Source: Bremia lactucae
Taxonomy: Eukaryota; Oomycota; Peronosporomycetes; Peronosporales; Peronosporaceae
Length of the DNA: 33,909 bases
Direction of reading: 5' to 3'
NCBI RefSeq assembly: GCF_004359215.1
Contig: NC_090610.1
Coordinates: forward strand, 5,875,034-5,908,942
Position numbers and translations under genes: made by a program. Shown one piece after another: positions 20,359-30,709 of this stretch (position 1 is its first letter; the number at the start of each line of letters is the position of its first letter). A model generated the notes under the pieces. That model made no database searches, had not been told where the DNA came from, and worked only from the letters and a program-made list of their open reading frames with translations.

Positions 20359-22596
20359 TTAACTTACTGGTCCGTCAATAGCAGGCTCGTCATTATACCG
20401 ACTTATGCGCCGCAAGATAGATCGCGGTGGACGAGTCGAATACGGCACAGAAGGAACCTGTACAGCCCTTTCTTGCTCTGAATATTGCGAGCGAACATTA
20501 ATCGGCATTGTGTGCGATGTCTTTGGGGGTTGTGTAATTGTGCTAGGCGGGTCCTTTATACTGTATTCTTGTATGCTCCATCGTTTGCCAAAGCGAAGTC
20601 GTTGCGGTCGCCCGAACACCCCGTCAGGGCCACCAGCGTCTTCATGTTGGTCCGGATTACGTTTTTGCAATGTAACTGGTGCAGCTACCCCAGGCCCATT
20701 CCGCGTCTGGCGGTCGCGGCAATTCTTATCAAGATTTGTCGTATCAATGCAAAAACGAGAGCGAGCGAGATTTTCCTTTTGTCTCATCCAATCTGGCTTT
20801 AGTCCACCAGTCACGGGACGTGAAGTCGGTAGCTGGGGTGTGGAGGCGACTACTGCTTCAGGCTCTTGCAGTGGTAGCGATTGCTTTCCACGTGATAGCC
20901 TCGGGATAGGAGTGTTGTCAACCGCAACATCCTGCTCTTCTGTGCTTTCTCTTGAAGCCAACCGGAACTCACGCTGAGGCCGATGTAATGGCGGCGGCCG
21001 TCGTAGGTTTAGCCGGATGCTTGGACGTCCTGGAGACCCACCACGCCCACCTCGTCGAGCTTGTTGCTGAGGTCGACTTGCTAGATTCCGAGTAATGCAA
21101 GATGCCTTTGATACTGACTTCGCAGCTGGAGGTATGTTTTTAATCCATGAGCTCTTGATCCATTTTGCTAAATCAATGATACACGTCGGTAGAACGCTCT
21201 CGCGCCCTGGCGGCCCGCGCATCTTGCAAAGATAATTAATTGTCTTGCCAATGCTCGATGCAATCACTTGGTCTCGCGACGGTGTTGGAAGCATTGCTAC
21301 AATTTTAAGCACATGCAGAACTTCGTTGTCACGCTTTAATTGATCGCGCATCTTGTCATTAAGATCTCCAATGCTTTCGTTATCTTTTAACGCTTCAGTC
21401 GAGAACAAATTCAGCATATAATTAAGAACAAGTAATCCATCATCATCTAAGAAGCGAAGCACGGCGTCGCGGTCTCGCACATCTGGATTACGGAGAAGAT
21501 TGTATTGCATCACTGTCTTTATCGCGTTAGCCTCGGGTCGATTCATCATATTGACTAACGCCGCACGTAAAATCTCAAACGCCATTGCGCGGCGTGGCAA
21601 CGGCTCTGTAGCCTTGTGCAGCTTCTTCTTCATGACGTAGATTGGAATAGTTTTCTGCTTGCCTGCTTCATTGCTTTTATCTTCATGTGGCATTTTACTG
21701 TTTGCAAGCTCCGCAGGCATTTTCAAAACTTTCGCTGTTACCTGATCTTTATCATTGTGTACCACGGCAACTAAATTGATGGGTTCTTCGGGGCAACTAG
21801 CCATTTCTAGCGAAGTTCTCCCTGACGCGGCTATTGCGCTACTTGGCTTCTCTGAAATATTAAGCACAGTTTCTGCCTCGTCGCCCTCCCCAGCTCTTTG
21901 ATCAGCTAGATTGACGCCATTATCTGTTTGCGGATTTGCCGCATTCTCTGCTCCTGCGTCAGAATCGGACCCAATTTCCTGTACATATTTGTCTGCATTA
22001 ATCTCCACACGCTGTCGCTTTCGTCGTCTCACCACGCGAGCCTCTTCGTCTGCAGCATCTCTTCTTTGCGTTATCTTAACTAGCCGATTCCGCCTCATCT
22101 TTTGCCGATAAGGTTGCGAAAAGGATGGCGACTTGACAAGTGCAATTATCCCATCAATGACAGCAGATTCTGACATTTCATCACTTGATCCGTCGTCATA
22201 CTCGACACGATATCGATCTCCAAAAGGTAAATAACATGTCACTTGACCCCAAATATCGTCTACCTCGCCACTCCGATTCAAACGTAATACTTGGTGCGAC
22301 TGGCGTAATACTTTGACGCCTAAATACCGACTGGTAGTGATATCCTTCACCGGTGGGGGAAATTCGTCCTGGTCATTGTCGTGAAGCTCAATGTTCGGCG
22401 CCGACAGATACTTCATCACCTCTCCTCGGGACAATATACGAGGTTCTCCTCCTCCAGGCACGAAAAGCGTATAACAGTCCAACGCTTCGTTGTAGCGTGT
22501 GAGCCAACCATGCTCCTCTCCACTCCTCCGAGGCTTCCTCCGCACAACGTGAGTCCCTACAAAGCCGAATGGATCCTTGGTCTCAATGTGAGCCAT
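20359..22596 (-). CDS. Tudor-like and TFIIS N-terminal (LEDGF/IWS1-type) domain protein
   Basis: A 745-residue protein starting at ATG 22596 (MAHIETKDPFG); the frame extends three codons further only through a GTG. N-terminal residues about 10-65 (DPFGFVGTHVVRRKPR, YTLFVPGGGEPRILSR) and 90-155 (WGQVTCYLPFGDRYRVEYDD) look like two Tudor-type barrels. An acidic and basic linker has the nuclear-signal-like RRRKRQR. A TFIIS N-terminal helical bundle lies at about 377-490 with VLHVLKIVAMLPTPSRD, SSIGKTINYLC and DLAKWIKSSW. The C-terminus is Arg/Pro/Gly-rich and disordered. Such bundles occur in TFIIS, IWS1, elongin A and PNUTS, so a role in transcription elongation is likely. The final codons sit in a perfect GTAAGT, so a further 3' exon is possible. 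Confidence 0.82.
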   Translation of the reverse strand: MAHIETKDPFGFVGTHVVRRKPRRSGEEHGWLTRYNEALDCYTLFVPGGGEPRILSRGEVMKYLSAPNIELHDNDQDEFPPPVKDITTSRYLGVKVLRQSHQVLRLNRSGEVDDIWGQVTCYLPFGDRYRVEYDDGSSDEMSESAVIDGIIALVKSPSFSQPYRQKMRRNRLVKITQRRDAADEEARVVRRRKRQRVEINADKYVQEIGSDSDAGAENAANPQTDNGVNLADQRAGEGDEAETVLNISEKPSSAIAASGRTSLEMASCPEEPINLVAVVHNDKDQVTAKVLKMPAELANSKMPHEDKSNEAGKQKTIPIYVMKKKLHKATEPLPRRAMAFEILRAALVNMMNRPEANAIKTVMQYNLLRNPDVRDRDAVLRFLDDDGLLVLNYMLNLFSTEALKDNESIGDLNDKMRDQLKRDNEVLHVLKIVAMLPTPSRDQVIASSIGKTINYLCKMRGPPGRESVLPTCIIDLAKWIKSSWIKNIPPAAKSVSKASCITRNLASRPQQQARRGGRGGSPGRPSIRLNLRRPPPLHRPQREFRLASRESTEEQDVAVDNTPIPRLSRGKQSLPLQEPEAVVASTPQLPTSRPVTGGLKPDWMRQKENLARSRFCIDTTNLDKNCRDRQTRNGPGVAAPVTLQKRNPDQHEDAGGPDGVFGRPQRLRFGKRWSIQEYSIKDPPSTITQPPKTSHTMPINVRSQYSEQERAVQVPSVPYSTRPPRSILRRISRYNDEPAIDGPVS

Positions 22597-23239
22597 CTCA
22601 AACACTAAATTAACGCAAGCTCTTGTATATTTTCAAAAAAGATGCACGTAGAATGTTTCACTAAAGCGAGGAAACGAGTAGCTTTTAAAAGGTGGCCACT
22701 TCGCACTGCAACTTTGTGAGAACGATACTGCGTTCGATACTTCTGCTAGCTGTCTCACTTTTATGTACCCTTTTCTCTATAAACTGGCACAAATACCTCG
22801 TACTGATACAGTACACGTGGACAAGGGTTGCAAACCAGCGCTCTGGTAGATGATGACTCCCTGAGAGAATTTACGAACACGCAAGACTCGGACACTTTTA
22901 GTTTTAATTGTCGAATGTTTCCTGGTAAGAGGCAATTCAGACATTATGGCAAATCAGAAGCGCACCCTGCCTGATAAATGGATGCAAATGATTGGTTAGA
23001 AAACATTGATGCTATTGACCTATTTCTTTCAAGAAAACGAGAAACTATAGTTATTGACCTATTTGTATTGGCACATATCGGTTGGAGAACCGTTGTTGTG
23101 GTAAATTTACTTTATGGGTTAAATACCCTTTTCGGGTCGGAGCGCGCTTTTAAAGCTAATTTCAACACACAATCTTTGTATGTTACTGCCCCTAGTGATC
23201 TGTAGCCATCATCACTTTGCAAATCGAAGTGAAAAAGAA
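22597..23239. other. Promoter side of the TFIIS-N gene and unassigned DNA
   Basis: The first 200 bp upstream of the minus-strand start probably contain its promoter. Around 22800-22825 there is an imperfect palindrome resembling the GTACTG..CAGTAC hairpin of the nearby LTRs, perhaps a relic. A 75-residue plus-strand frame (22978-23205, MDANDWLENIDAIDLFLSRK) with a hydrophobic centre matches nothing I know. No other feature is seen. Confidence 0.35.
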
Positions 23240-25720
23240 AGCAATTGTCACTTCACTCCCAAGTCAATTGAGCGGCGTCAAACAATTTTATTCGACGCCA
23301 ATCGCTAGAGGCTCGTAGGCTAAAGTTCGTTGAGCGCGACAAGCCTCTAGTGAGAATGACAGTGCGCCTAGCAACTGGTGCATCTGTTACAACTACAGCT
23401 CACGGCCTATAGAAGAGAAGGTTACTCCCCAAATATATATCTTAATCAATCCTGAAATGCTTGAGTAATGAATCCTCAAGAACTTGAGGGAATAAGTCTC
23501 CAGGAACGTGTGGAAAAAAGTTTTCGGGAGAAATTGAGTCGTTGAATGTCTCGGTTCATATCAGATCAAGTGTAGGCGCTAATACACTTGATCTGATAGC
23601 GCCTCCAAAGTTGACTTCGGAAATTACTGAATCGCTCACGCTAGAGCCGAAACAGCTCTTGCGTGATCTGCGTGATGGTAACGTCAAGCCGATCGGCGTA
23701 ATTGTCACATAAGACGAGTCACATAGCTCACCGACCATATGTGTCTGAAAGGCTACTGGACGGTGGCGGACAGCACATGCACTTATTAATTAGAATGCTC
23801 CACCGTTACCGGCTCAAACGCCCAAGTGGTTAGTGATGCTACAGGGACTTAGTAATGCCGCTGCTACATTCAACAGACGCAAAGCTATCTAATGAGAACA
23901 GTTGTTTTCGCGCCAACTTATGTTGACGATGCTATCGTTCATAGCCAATCCATGTATACAAGATTAAACGTTCATGGCTCGGCTTCGAACGAATATATAA
24001 TGCACATCATACTTTCGTCCGTATGGCTCAAACATTTCTGCGTAAGCATAAGCCGTACGTTAAACTCAAGAAATGCATATTCGCCAAAACAAATTACCAC
24101 TTCTTGGGTGCATCGTGGGTAAACAGGCAAACGCCCTGATCCTGAAAATGTCAAGGCGATCACCGGCTGCCCTGTGCCAATCGACATAAGGGCCTTCAAA
24201 AGTTCCTCAGCCTAGCGGCGTACTTGCACAAGTACTCGCGCAACTAGGCCAAAGTTACAGTGCATTTTTCTTGTTTATCAAATAAAAAAATATAAAGTGG
24301 TAATGGAACGCTTATTGTCAGCGTTCCTCTAAGGAAAACACAGAAAGCTTGATGCATTTGCTTCTCGATACCAGACCAAGACAGATCATTCCAAATCGTC
24401 AGCGACTTTGCAATTTGCTGTGCGTCAATGCAATATGACACGGAGGGCGCACAGCGCGTCGTCTGTTATCAGTCGCGTTAGAACGGACCAGCTGAGGGTA
24501 ATTATTCAGTGCATGATAAAGAACCTTTGCTATGAAATACGCACTGGCTAATTCCGAGTCTATCGCTTAGAAGATAGACCATTTCTTGCTGACGTCCGTA
24601 TACAGTCCACACCTCTCGCAAAGAATGGCGAGATGGTTGTCTGTCTCGCGAAATATAACTTCTCCGTGAATACAATCGCTGATGCCCTTTCGCGCTGGCC
24701 TGATTTTAAGCGGGTGCGCCAATATGTAGTGAGGACAAGCCAATTTCTCTACACTAGTTTCAAGTCTTCCGTCGTTAAGATTACTTGACGACGTTAGGAG
24801 AGCCTATAAGAGGACAAGGCTCTTCAAAGCTTCATTAATCATTTTTGAAATACATCACAGCAATTTTTAAATGTCTGGCGACATGTATCGATCTGACGAA
24901 GATCGATACATAACACGCAACGGTTTTGTGTATTATAAAGCCATCGTAGGCGAAAGGCTTTGTACCTCATTCCCACTCACAACAATTATAATTTGAGCAT
25001 CATGTATTCGAGTCTTGATGGACCAATTAGTGGGTATCGTGGACGTGAGAAGACTTAAAGTAAGCCGCGACTTTACTGGCCTTGCCAGTATAAAGTCGTG
25101 CGCGAGTAAATAAGAACTTGCGAGGTTTTTCTTAACTAATAAAGCCTGGTTTCCCCATGCCGTGCTTCTTGCAACCTCTACCTGTTCCGGCAGTGTTCGC
25201 ATCAATGGACGTCAACTTTAGTTTTCCCGAAAACAATCACAAGAATTGTGGGATTTTGTGTTCTTAGATCGATTCAGCAAGATGATTTATCTTTTTGCAG
25301 TCCAAGAGTCGATCACAAACGAAAGCTAAGATCGTTTCTTTATCGACACGGCAGTTCAACTCCATGGCCCCGTAAATTGATGTAACATCTGGCCATCCTG
25401 AGCTAGATGGCCAGACATTGACGTCTTTAATCGGGTTCGAAGCGTACGGAATACGGATTGCTCGAAGTATTTCTTCGAGAATAGATCCACTCATTTACGA
25501 GTTGGAGTCAGTTCTTGCCGATGGGTCATTGTCATCTACAGCTCGCTGCAGGCGTCAACAAAGCGTACGCTATCAACGTATACGCACCTTGTTAGAGTAT
25601 ATCTATAATTCAAGAAGGGGTGAGACTCGCTCGAGCAAAGGCCGATCTGGCTCTTGTCATCACACATTGACTTACCAGTCGATGGAAGGATTCAGGCGTT
25701 TATCTTATTAACATTTACGA
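23240..25720 (+). pseudogene. Ty3/gypsy pol, plus strand, heavily decayed
   Basis: Protease (23275-23420) reads ASNNFIRRQSLEARRLKFVE and VRLATGAS, close to the minus-strand element at 593-823. Here the codon expected to be the catalytic Asp reads Asn and the next codon is a stop. Reverse transcriptase (about 23820-24230) reads WLVMLQGLSNAAATFNR, FAPTYVDDAIVHSQSM with the YVDD centre, and RPDPENVKAITGCPVP. RNase H (about 24390-24720) reads SDFAICCASMQYDT, VHDKEPLL and IADALSRWPDF. Integrase (about 24890-25440) reads DRYITRNGFVYYKA, FLDRFSKMIYLFAV and FIDTAVQLHGP. Many shifts and stops are present. Beyond 25500 the assignment is weak. The first 500 bp also carry long hairpins. Confidence 0.8.
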
Positions 25721-25723
25721 AGA

Positions 25724-25742
25724 CAAAATTAATCCCCGACGG
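25724..25742 (+). other. tRNA 3'-end scrap
   Basis: TTAATCCCCGACGGCGCA resembles the T-stem 3' strand plus acceptor of the tRNA-Gly-like sequences just downstream. Nothing tRNA-like precedes it. On its own this would not be called; the two neighbours make it worth recording. Confidence 0.35.
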
Positions 25743-25804
25743 CGCATTGGTAAATCCTTGGCTCGCAAAAGCGCGCATGAGAATTGATAGTATTTATTTC
25801 TCTT

Positions 25805-25838
25805 TAGGATAAGGTGGGGTTCTAATCCCGACGGCGCA
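25805..25838 (+). pseudogene. tRNA-Gly-like 3' half
   Basis: The sequence from AGGATAAGGT through GGGGTTCTAATCCC (a T-arm with B-box) to GACGGCGCA (the acceptor strand) matches the 3' half of the tRNA-Gly-like sequence that follows. The 5' half is absent, so this is a truncated tRNA gene or a tRNA-derived fragment. Confidence 0.5.
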
Positions 25839-25848
25839 TCGCCTATGG

Positions 25849-25920
25849 GCACCGTTGGTCTAATGGTTACGATTCATCCCTTCCAAGGATGAGGTCGGGG
25901 TTCGATTCACGTAACGATCT
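25849..25920 (+). tRNA. tRNA-Gly(UCC)-like gene with a broken 3' end
   Basis: The acceptor 5' strand GCACCGT (25849-25855), A-box TGGTCTAATGG (25856-25866), anticodon arm CATCC-CTTCCAA-GGATG (25875-25891, anticodon TCC at 25882-25884) and B-box GGTTCGATTC are all present. After 25908 the expected CCCCGACGGTGC is replaced by ACGTAACGATC, so neither T-stem nor acceptor pairs properly. It is probably a pseudogene. A tRNA-derived SINE head is possible but no repeated body is seen. Confidence 0.6.
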
Positions 25921-26286
25921 TCTATAAACTACTAACTTTATTATATTAATGAAGAACTATGTATGGCGGCGCACCGCCCAATCATGTCTTGTGACGATTG
26001 GCAAGGTTGAATCAAGCTTAAATTAACCAATCAGTAGAACTGATATCATTGCGTCAATATTATCAATTTTGGAAATATTGGAACCATTTACCAGATATCG
26101 GTTAAGGCCATAGGAACGGCATTGGAAGACCAAAAAGTATTGATTATCGGAGAAAATTGATTTTTGGGAGGATCATTTATCGGAGGTTACACTGTTTATG
26201 CAGAAGGGGTGTCGATTTAAAGAGAGGGGTGTGATTGTCAGAATTTTCGGAAAGGATGAGATTTTAATGTGAATAAAGCATTTCCT
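25921..26286. other. Unassigned AT-rich stretch
   Basis: No gene is recognised. A short GC-rich hairpin (GGCGGCGCACCGCC near 25966-25979) resembles the acceptor-like GGCGCA blocks nearby. At 26220-26240 a purine-rich run, AGAGAGGGGTGTG, might be a polypurine tract of an unplaced LTR element, but no LTR was identified. Confidence 0.25.
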
Positions 26287-27219
26287 TTATTCGGCAAGGA
26301 ATAGATCCCACGACATATTTACTATCTCCTCGGCAGATATAAAGACTTGCCGTAGCACCTCAGCTGAGGATGCCTCCGCAATTTCGTCTTTGACGGCCTT
26401 GAACACCTCGTTTGAAGGCCCGTCCTCTTCACTAGGATCTGATCCAAAGGTCACTCGTTTAGACGTGCCTTTGATCGTCCTAATATGTCGGATAGTCGGT
26501 CTCCGAGTAATCACGACCTTGACGGGGAAGCGGGTGCCGTTGCTCTGCTGGCTAACGCACCCCTTTTAACCGCACAAGGCTCTAGGCACTGCGCCGGTTC
26601 ATGCGACGCTTGACTTCCTGTCAGCTCGCAGTCTACTGCCCCAGGATTTTGGCTCTGTGTGGGACATTCGGACGCATTACTACTTGTCATCGTCCTTTTC
26701 ACTACCCCAGTCTCCACGAGCTGGGTAGGACTTGGTGACGTTTGACATCCCTTCAACGCACCCTCAATTGTGTTCGACACGACATCAATTGCATACGCCT
26801 CTCGCAGGAATACATCCTTTCCGGTGTCCTGCGTAGAGTTTGCAACTGTGCGTGTATGCCAGTCTATCCATGATTGGTACTTTGCCAACCATGGCATGCC
26901 AAGGATAAGGTCATACGGACTCTCTATACCTAGCACTGTAAACTTCTCTTTACATTTCTACCTGGACTCCCTCAGACTTAACGAGCACGCCGTTCGCTAA
27001 ACGAACGGTCGCCTCTTCTCGCTTGCCATCCTGGCAAAGCGGCTCAAACATCGCCAGTCTCTTTCTTAAAGCCGCGAGTTTTACAAAATTTTGCGGTGTA
27101 CGCGAATCTGCTAGGAGGGTCATCACATGGTCATAGCCTCGTACTTGAGCGCTATAGACCAGCAGGGTTGAGGTCCGTAATTTCGAGACCTCAGAGACTA
27201 TGCTACCCAGTTGTTCCAC
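26287..27219 (-). pseudogene. gypsy protease and linker, second family
   Basis: Minus strand, downstream of the gag at 27806-27273. The segment 27219-26950 carries the protease start in altered form (LLADSRTPQNFVKLAAL; the Gly after Asp-Ser is Arg) and VRLANGVLVKSEG. The segment 26936-26511 carries the closing motif YDLILGMPWLAKYQSWIDWH and then a long Ser/Pro/Glu-rich linker. The segment 26514-26287 ends in an acidic helical stretch with VTFGSDPSEEDGPSNE. Protease activity is doubtful because of the changed active site. Confidence 0.7.
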
Positions 27220-27272
27220 AACTCTGAACTTTGGGTTAGCTTCAGACTCCGCGTCAGAAGGTCATCCCGGCC

Positions 27273-27806
27273 CTACTGCGCTCCTGGATTTCCCGACCCC
27301 TCAGTGGTCGAGACAGAACTCATGCGTCTCGCACGCTGGTTCTTGCCATCGCCCTTTGGGAAGGGAGTCCTCTTGCTGGGCATTTTTGTCCTAGCAGGGA
27401 CCCTGGCATAGCAGCGAGCCATCATATGGCCGCGCATGCCGCATTTAAAACAGACTACGTCTGCATCACCCAACTCCATAGGAGTGGCATCTGTCCTCTC
27501 GGCCGACGGCTTATACCAAGCTGTCGCCGAGGCACTGTTGTAGGATTGCTCCTCAACTAAGGCAATTTGGATTGCCTCTTCCATCGTCGACGGCACCTTT
27601 CTAAAAAGGGCCTGTCGCGATGGGCCATGCCGTAGTCCGTTCATAAACGTGGGCACCTTAATGTGCTCCGGAATCGGACCTACGGTTATGGATGCGGACA
27701 GCGAGCGCATCTCTTGCACATACTCTTGCAGAGATCGCTTCGCCTGTCGCGCCCCAAAGAAGCGCGCCTGAAGCAACACTTCGTTGTTCGGCGGACCGGG
27801 ATCCAC
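27273..27806 (-). pseudogene. gypsy Gag with intact CCHC knuckle, N-terminally truncated
   Basis: An open 177-residue frame. The gag domain includes QEYVQEMRSLSASITVGPIP and PTFMNGLRHGPSRQALFRKV, followed by EEAIQIALVEEQSYNSA. A complete zinc knuckle, CFKCGMRGHMMARC (C-x2-C-x4-H-x4-C), is followed by a basic tail. It resembles the Gag at 747-2009 but is a different family. The N-terminal third is missing: at about 27806 the sequence switches to a plus-strand integrase, so the element was cut there. Confidence 0.8.
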
Positions 27807-27809
27807 GTC

Positions 27810-29060
27810 TTACGTCTCGTTTTGGGCTTTGGGCTACATGTGAATGAGCAACTAGGTAGCAAGCTCCACATATCGACCGCAGATCACCCCAGACCGATGG
27901 CAAAACAGAACGTGCCAATCGGGTCGTGGCGGATGTCTTACGCACTATAGCAACTCCCAAAGAGTGGAGCAAGCAATTGCCCTTTGTGGAGTTCGCTATA
28001 AATAACAGTGTCCACGCCAGTACGGGTGAGACACCGTTTTATATTAACGGACTGCGCCATCCTCAGACGCCAGTCTCGTTTGTGCGCAGCCCGAGTCTTA
28101 GTGGGGGAGGGCCCCTCACTATGCTCGGTGCGAAAGAGGGACATAGTTTCGTCAATATGACGATGACCCGCGAGGGTATCATCTCAACGAAAGAAACTTG
28201 ACCTAGTGACCCTACCAGTTTAGCAGTGGTCAGTATGGAGTCAGGGCAAGGGAGTCAAGGCAAGGAATGCCTGTGTCTCTTAACAATAACGATGTTTCGT
28301 TAGTTAAAAGTACGTGCTATGAACGACCTCTTGACGGTATCATACGCGAGTTTGATGCCAAAGCGTGAGCGAGTCTAAACGTTTTGTTGATGAGGGATTA
28401 GCCATCACACAAAAAGTCCGTGACGCGATGGCAAGCGCACATGACAAGCAAAAACATATGCGGATTAAGATGGTCGCAAAAACAATGAACGCTTTAGAGT
28501 ATGTGAAAATGTACTATTGAGTACTGCTAACCTACCTAAAATGCAGTTGGTCTATTACCTGAAGGTACTTCAAAATTACTGCCGCGTTTGATAGGCCCGT
28601 TTACGGTGGTCGAGGAGGTTGAAGACCTTATTATAGGCTCACACTCCCGCCGTCTATAAAGACGCACTCCGTCTTTTACGTGGGTCGTCTGACACGGTAT
28701 GTGATCCAGAAGAGATCACGTACCCCCATTTGTCTGAGGTACCGATGGTGACGCCGACCGTGACTCGAGCGTCGTTTAGCAGCGCTCTGCGCCTGAACAA
28801 AAGCAGGATTAGCTGCCGAGAGGTGGGCGTAATTGCCATTCCTATTGGGCGTCGCCTTCATTGGAGGATGCTGCTGCTGAATCAACGCTTCCTTGTTGGA
28901 AGGTTGCTTGCCCACTGCTCCATAAGCATAAGCTTTAGATCCTCGTCTAATGGAGTGGATACCCGAAGATTTTCGACTCTTGGGAACCGGTCGACGCTCT
29001 GCGCGTCAACGTACGGGGCCTGGTGTCTGCCTAAGGGAAGGAGCACCAGTTGTCACTCCG
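27810..29060 (+). pseudogene. Chromovirus integrase and chromodomain, copy 2
   Basis: The plus-strand end of gypsy pol, decayed. The integrase catalytic end reads GSKLHISTADHP, then ERANRVVADVLRTIATPKEW and FVEFAINNSVHASTGETPFY (open frame 27926-28201). After shifts come ITQKVRDAMASAHDKQKH (about 28400-28455) and the GP-Y/F module PRLIGPFTVVEEVE (about 28582-28625). LPPSIKTH and VFYVGRLTRYVIQKRS follow (about 28645-28710), then a linker and a chromodomain (about 28880-29060: NQRFLVGRLLAH, GYPKIFDSWEPVDALRVNV). The antisense ORF of this family starts on the other strand beyond its end. Confidence 0.8.
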
Positions 29061-29244
29061 CTAGCTCCAAATGGACTAGCCGGAGTAGCGTGCTGAGAAA
29101 AAACAGCGCGCCCATGATTCCTCTCACACGCAAGCGAGCAAAGTTGATTTGCTGCCACCGTTGTTTCGCAACATCGCTATGCGGCTGAAAACGGTCCAGA
29201 TATTCTGCTTCGTAATGGTCGGTTGTTATATTAGAACGCAACAC
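28676..29244 (-). pseudogene. Antisense ORF of the chromovirus, copy 2 (partial)
   Basis: Minus-strand segments homologous to those of copies 1 and 3. Positions 29244-29053 contain SNITTDHYEAEYLDRFQPHS, KQRWQQINFARLRV and MGALF. Positions 28915-28676 contain GKQPSNKEAL, matching the tail of copy 1, and continue antisense to the chromodomain and linker. The N-terminal MPP.. part is absent because similarity ends near 29270. Function unknown. Confidence 0.5.
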
Positions 29245-29289
29245 GACCGTGATCGGGAAATACGGCCGAGTATTTTTTTTTAAATATCA

Positions 29290-30709
29290 TAGCAGAAGCA
29301 TGGTATATGCTAATTCTACACTGATGATGTGTTTACTCAATACCCTATCGTTAATAGAAACGGAGCGAAAATCGCTCTGAATGGAAAAAGTACCTAGTTC
29401 AACAAATCTCCAAATTAATGACAAACATAAGAGTGTCGTGAAGCAGAAAAAGACCATTTATTGCAGCAAGCTTGTTTAAGCTTCTCAGAAATAGTGCTGC
29501 GACCAAAAGCGCCAAGTACATTAAGGGAAACTTGATGCTGATGTTTTTATAATGCTTTAGAAGTGCAAAACGGACAATTTACCTTGAAAACACTGCAAAG
29601 GACCTAGGTATTTGCCTCGTTTACGTAATAGCTGCAAGTACATTAGTCGGTGTACTCTTTGCATATTGCATTCTTCAATCACCGTCACTTTCCGCTTTGT
29701 AATTTACATTTCCCCTTCGAAAATGCTATTGCTTTGTGCTTGCGCCTAATGACAATCTCTCTTGATCTCGTTTCGTTGCCTTCGTAGCATTATAGGTCCG
29801 ACGGCGAATGATATAGGCTTTGCAGGGGCAGTTACGCTGTTCCTAAGACTGGTATAAGAAACAAATTCATAGAAAAGTGCGTTAATGATTTTTTAAATAT
29901 TTTAAGTGATGTATAATTTCTTATACGTTTTTTTGGGCATATTTTCACCAATTTTTAGCTGTTTGATGATATGAAATTAACTTTAGCGGCATCGTGGATA
30001 CTTAAATCGGTACTCTTGGTTGTCGTAGAGACTTAATAAGAAATGGCATGTAGTCAGTTGAGGTATACGCCGCGTTCTTTATTGGAAATCCAGCTCTGGG
30101 CTTGAAAACACCATGTTTGAGGTGTAAGAGTACGTATATTTGTAGAATATTTTTAATGACACTGTTGCCCCGGTCTGTCGGATACGTCACAGCCGACTGC
30201 CCGTTATTCGAAAGCTGATACGGTTGCTAAGTTAACTAAACAGTTGTCTTAAAAGGCGTAAACCCTAGTTTTTCTTAAAAAAACAGTGGACTTGGTTTGT
30301 TCATGTGCATGAAACACTCTTTTAATAAACAAGACGGCGCTCCTCTTCCGTCTTTGATCTCTAAGCAGACTATTCTGCTTAGACGGCCGGCAAAGACTAA
30401 CACATTTTTGTGTCGCCTGGCTTAACTTTCAGGACCCGAAACATTAACGTATTATCTCATTTTGGCTGAAACAGGTAGACCTGTTAAAATTGCAATACTT
30501 GATGGAGCTAAATTGATCAGTTGACCTGATCATTAGTTTTTAACGTATGTTGCTACCCACTGGTTGAGTATGGCTGTCAGTACGAGCTATTACTGCCAAG
30601 TACGCTTCCCAAATTTCAGCCTGTATGCGTGTCTCATACAACAAGGAGGATAGTAAAATAAATATTCTCGCACAAGGGTACCACGAACCTAGGTGGATTT
30701 GCTATATAC
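29290..30709. other. About 1.4 kb with no recognised gene
   Basis: AT-rich, stops in all frames, no known domain. A plus-strand stretch at 29450-29700 is open for moderate lengths with one stop and ends in a hydrophobic segment (LGICLVYVIAASTLVGVLFA), perhaps an old membrane-protein relic. Short palindromes occur at 30360-30380 and 30510-30530. Nothing else could be supported. Confidence 0.4.

Noticed and set aside
20600..20620. PP1-docking RVxF-like motif (RLRF) in the TFIIS-N protein, which would suggest a PNUTS ortholog
   Set aside because: The motif is too loose and occurs by chance; no other PNUTS feature was seen.
20405..20977. Plus-strand 190-residue ORF
   Set aside because: It is antisense to the Arg/Pro-rich tail of the TFIIS-N protein and shows no domain of its own.
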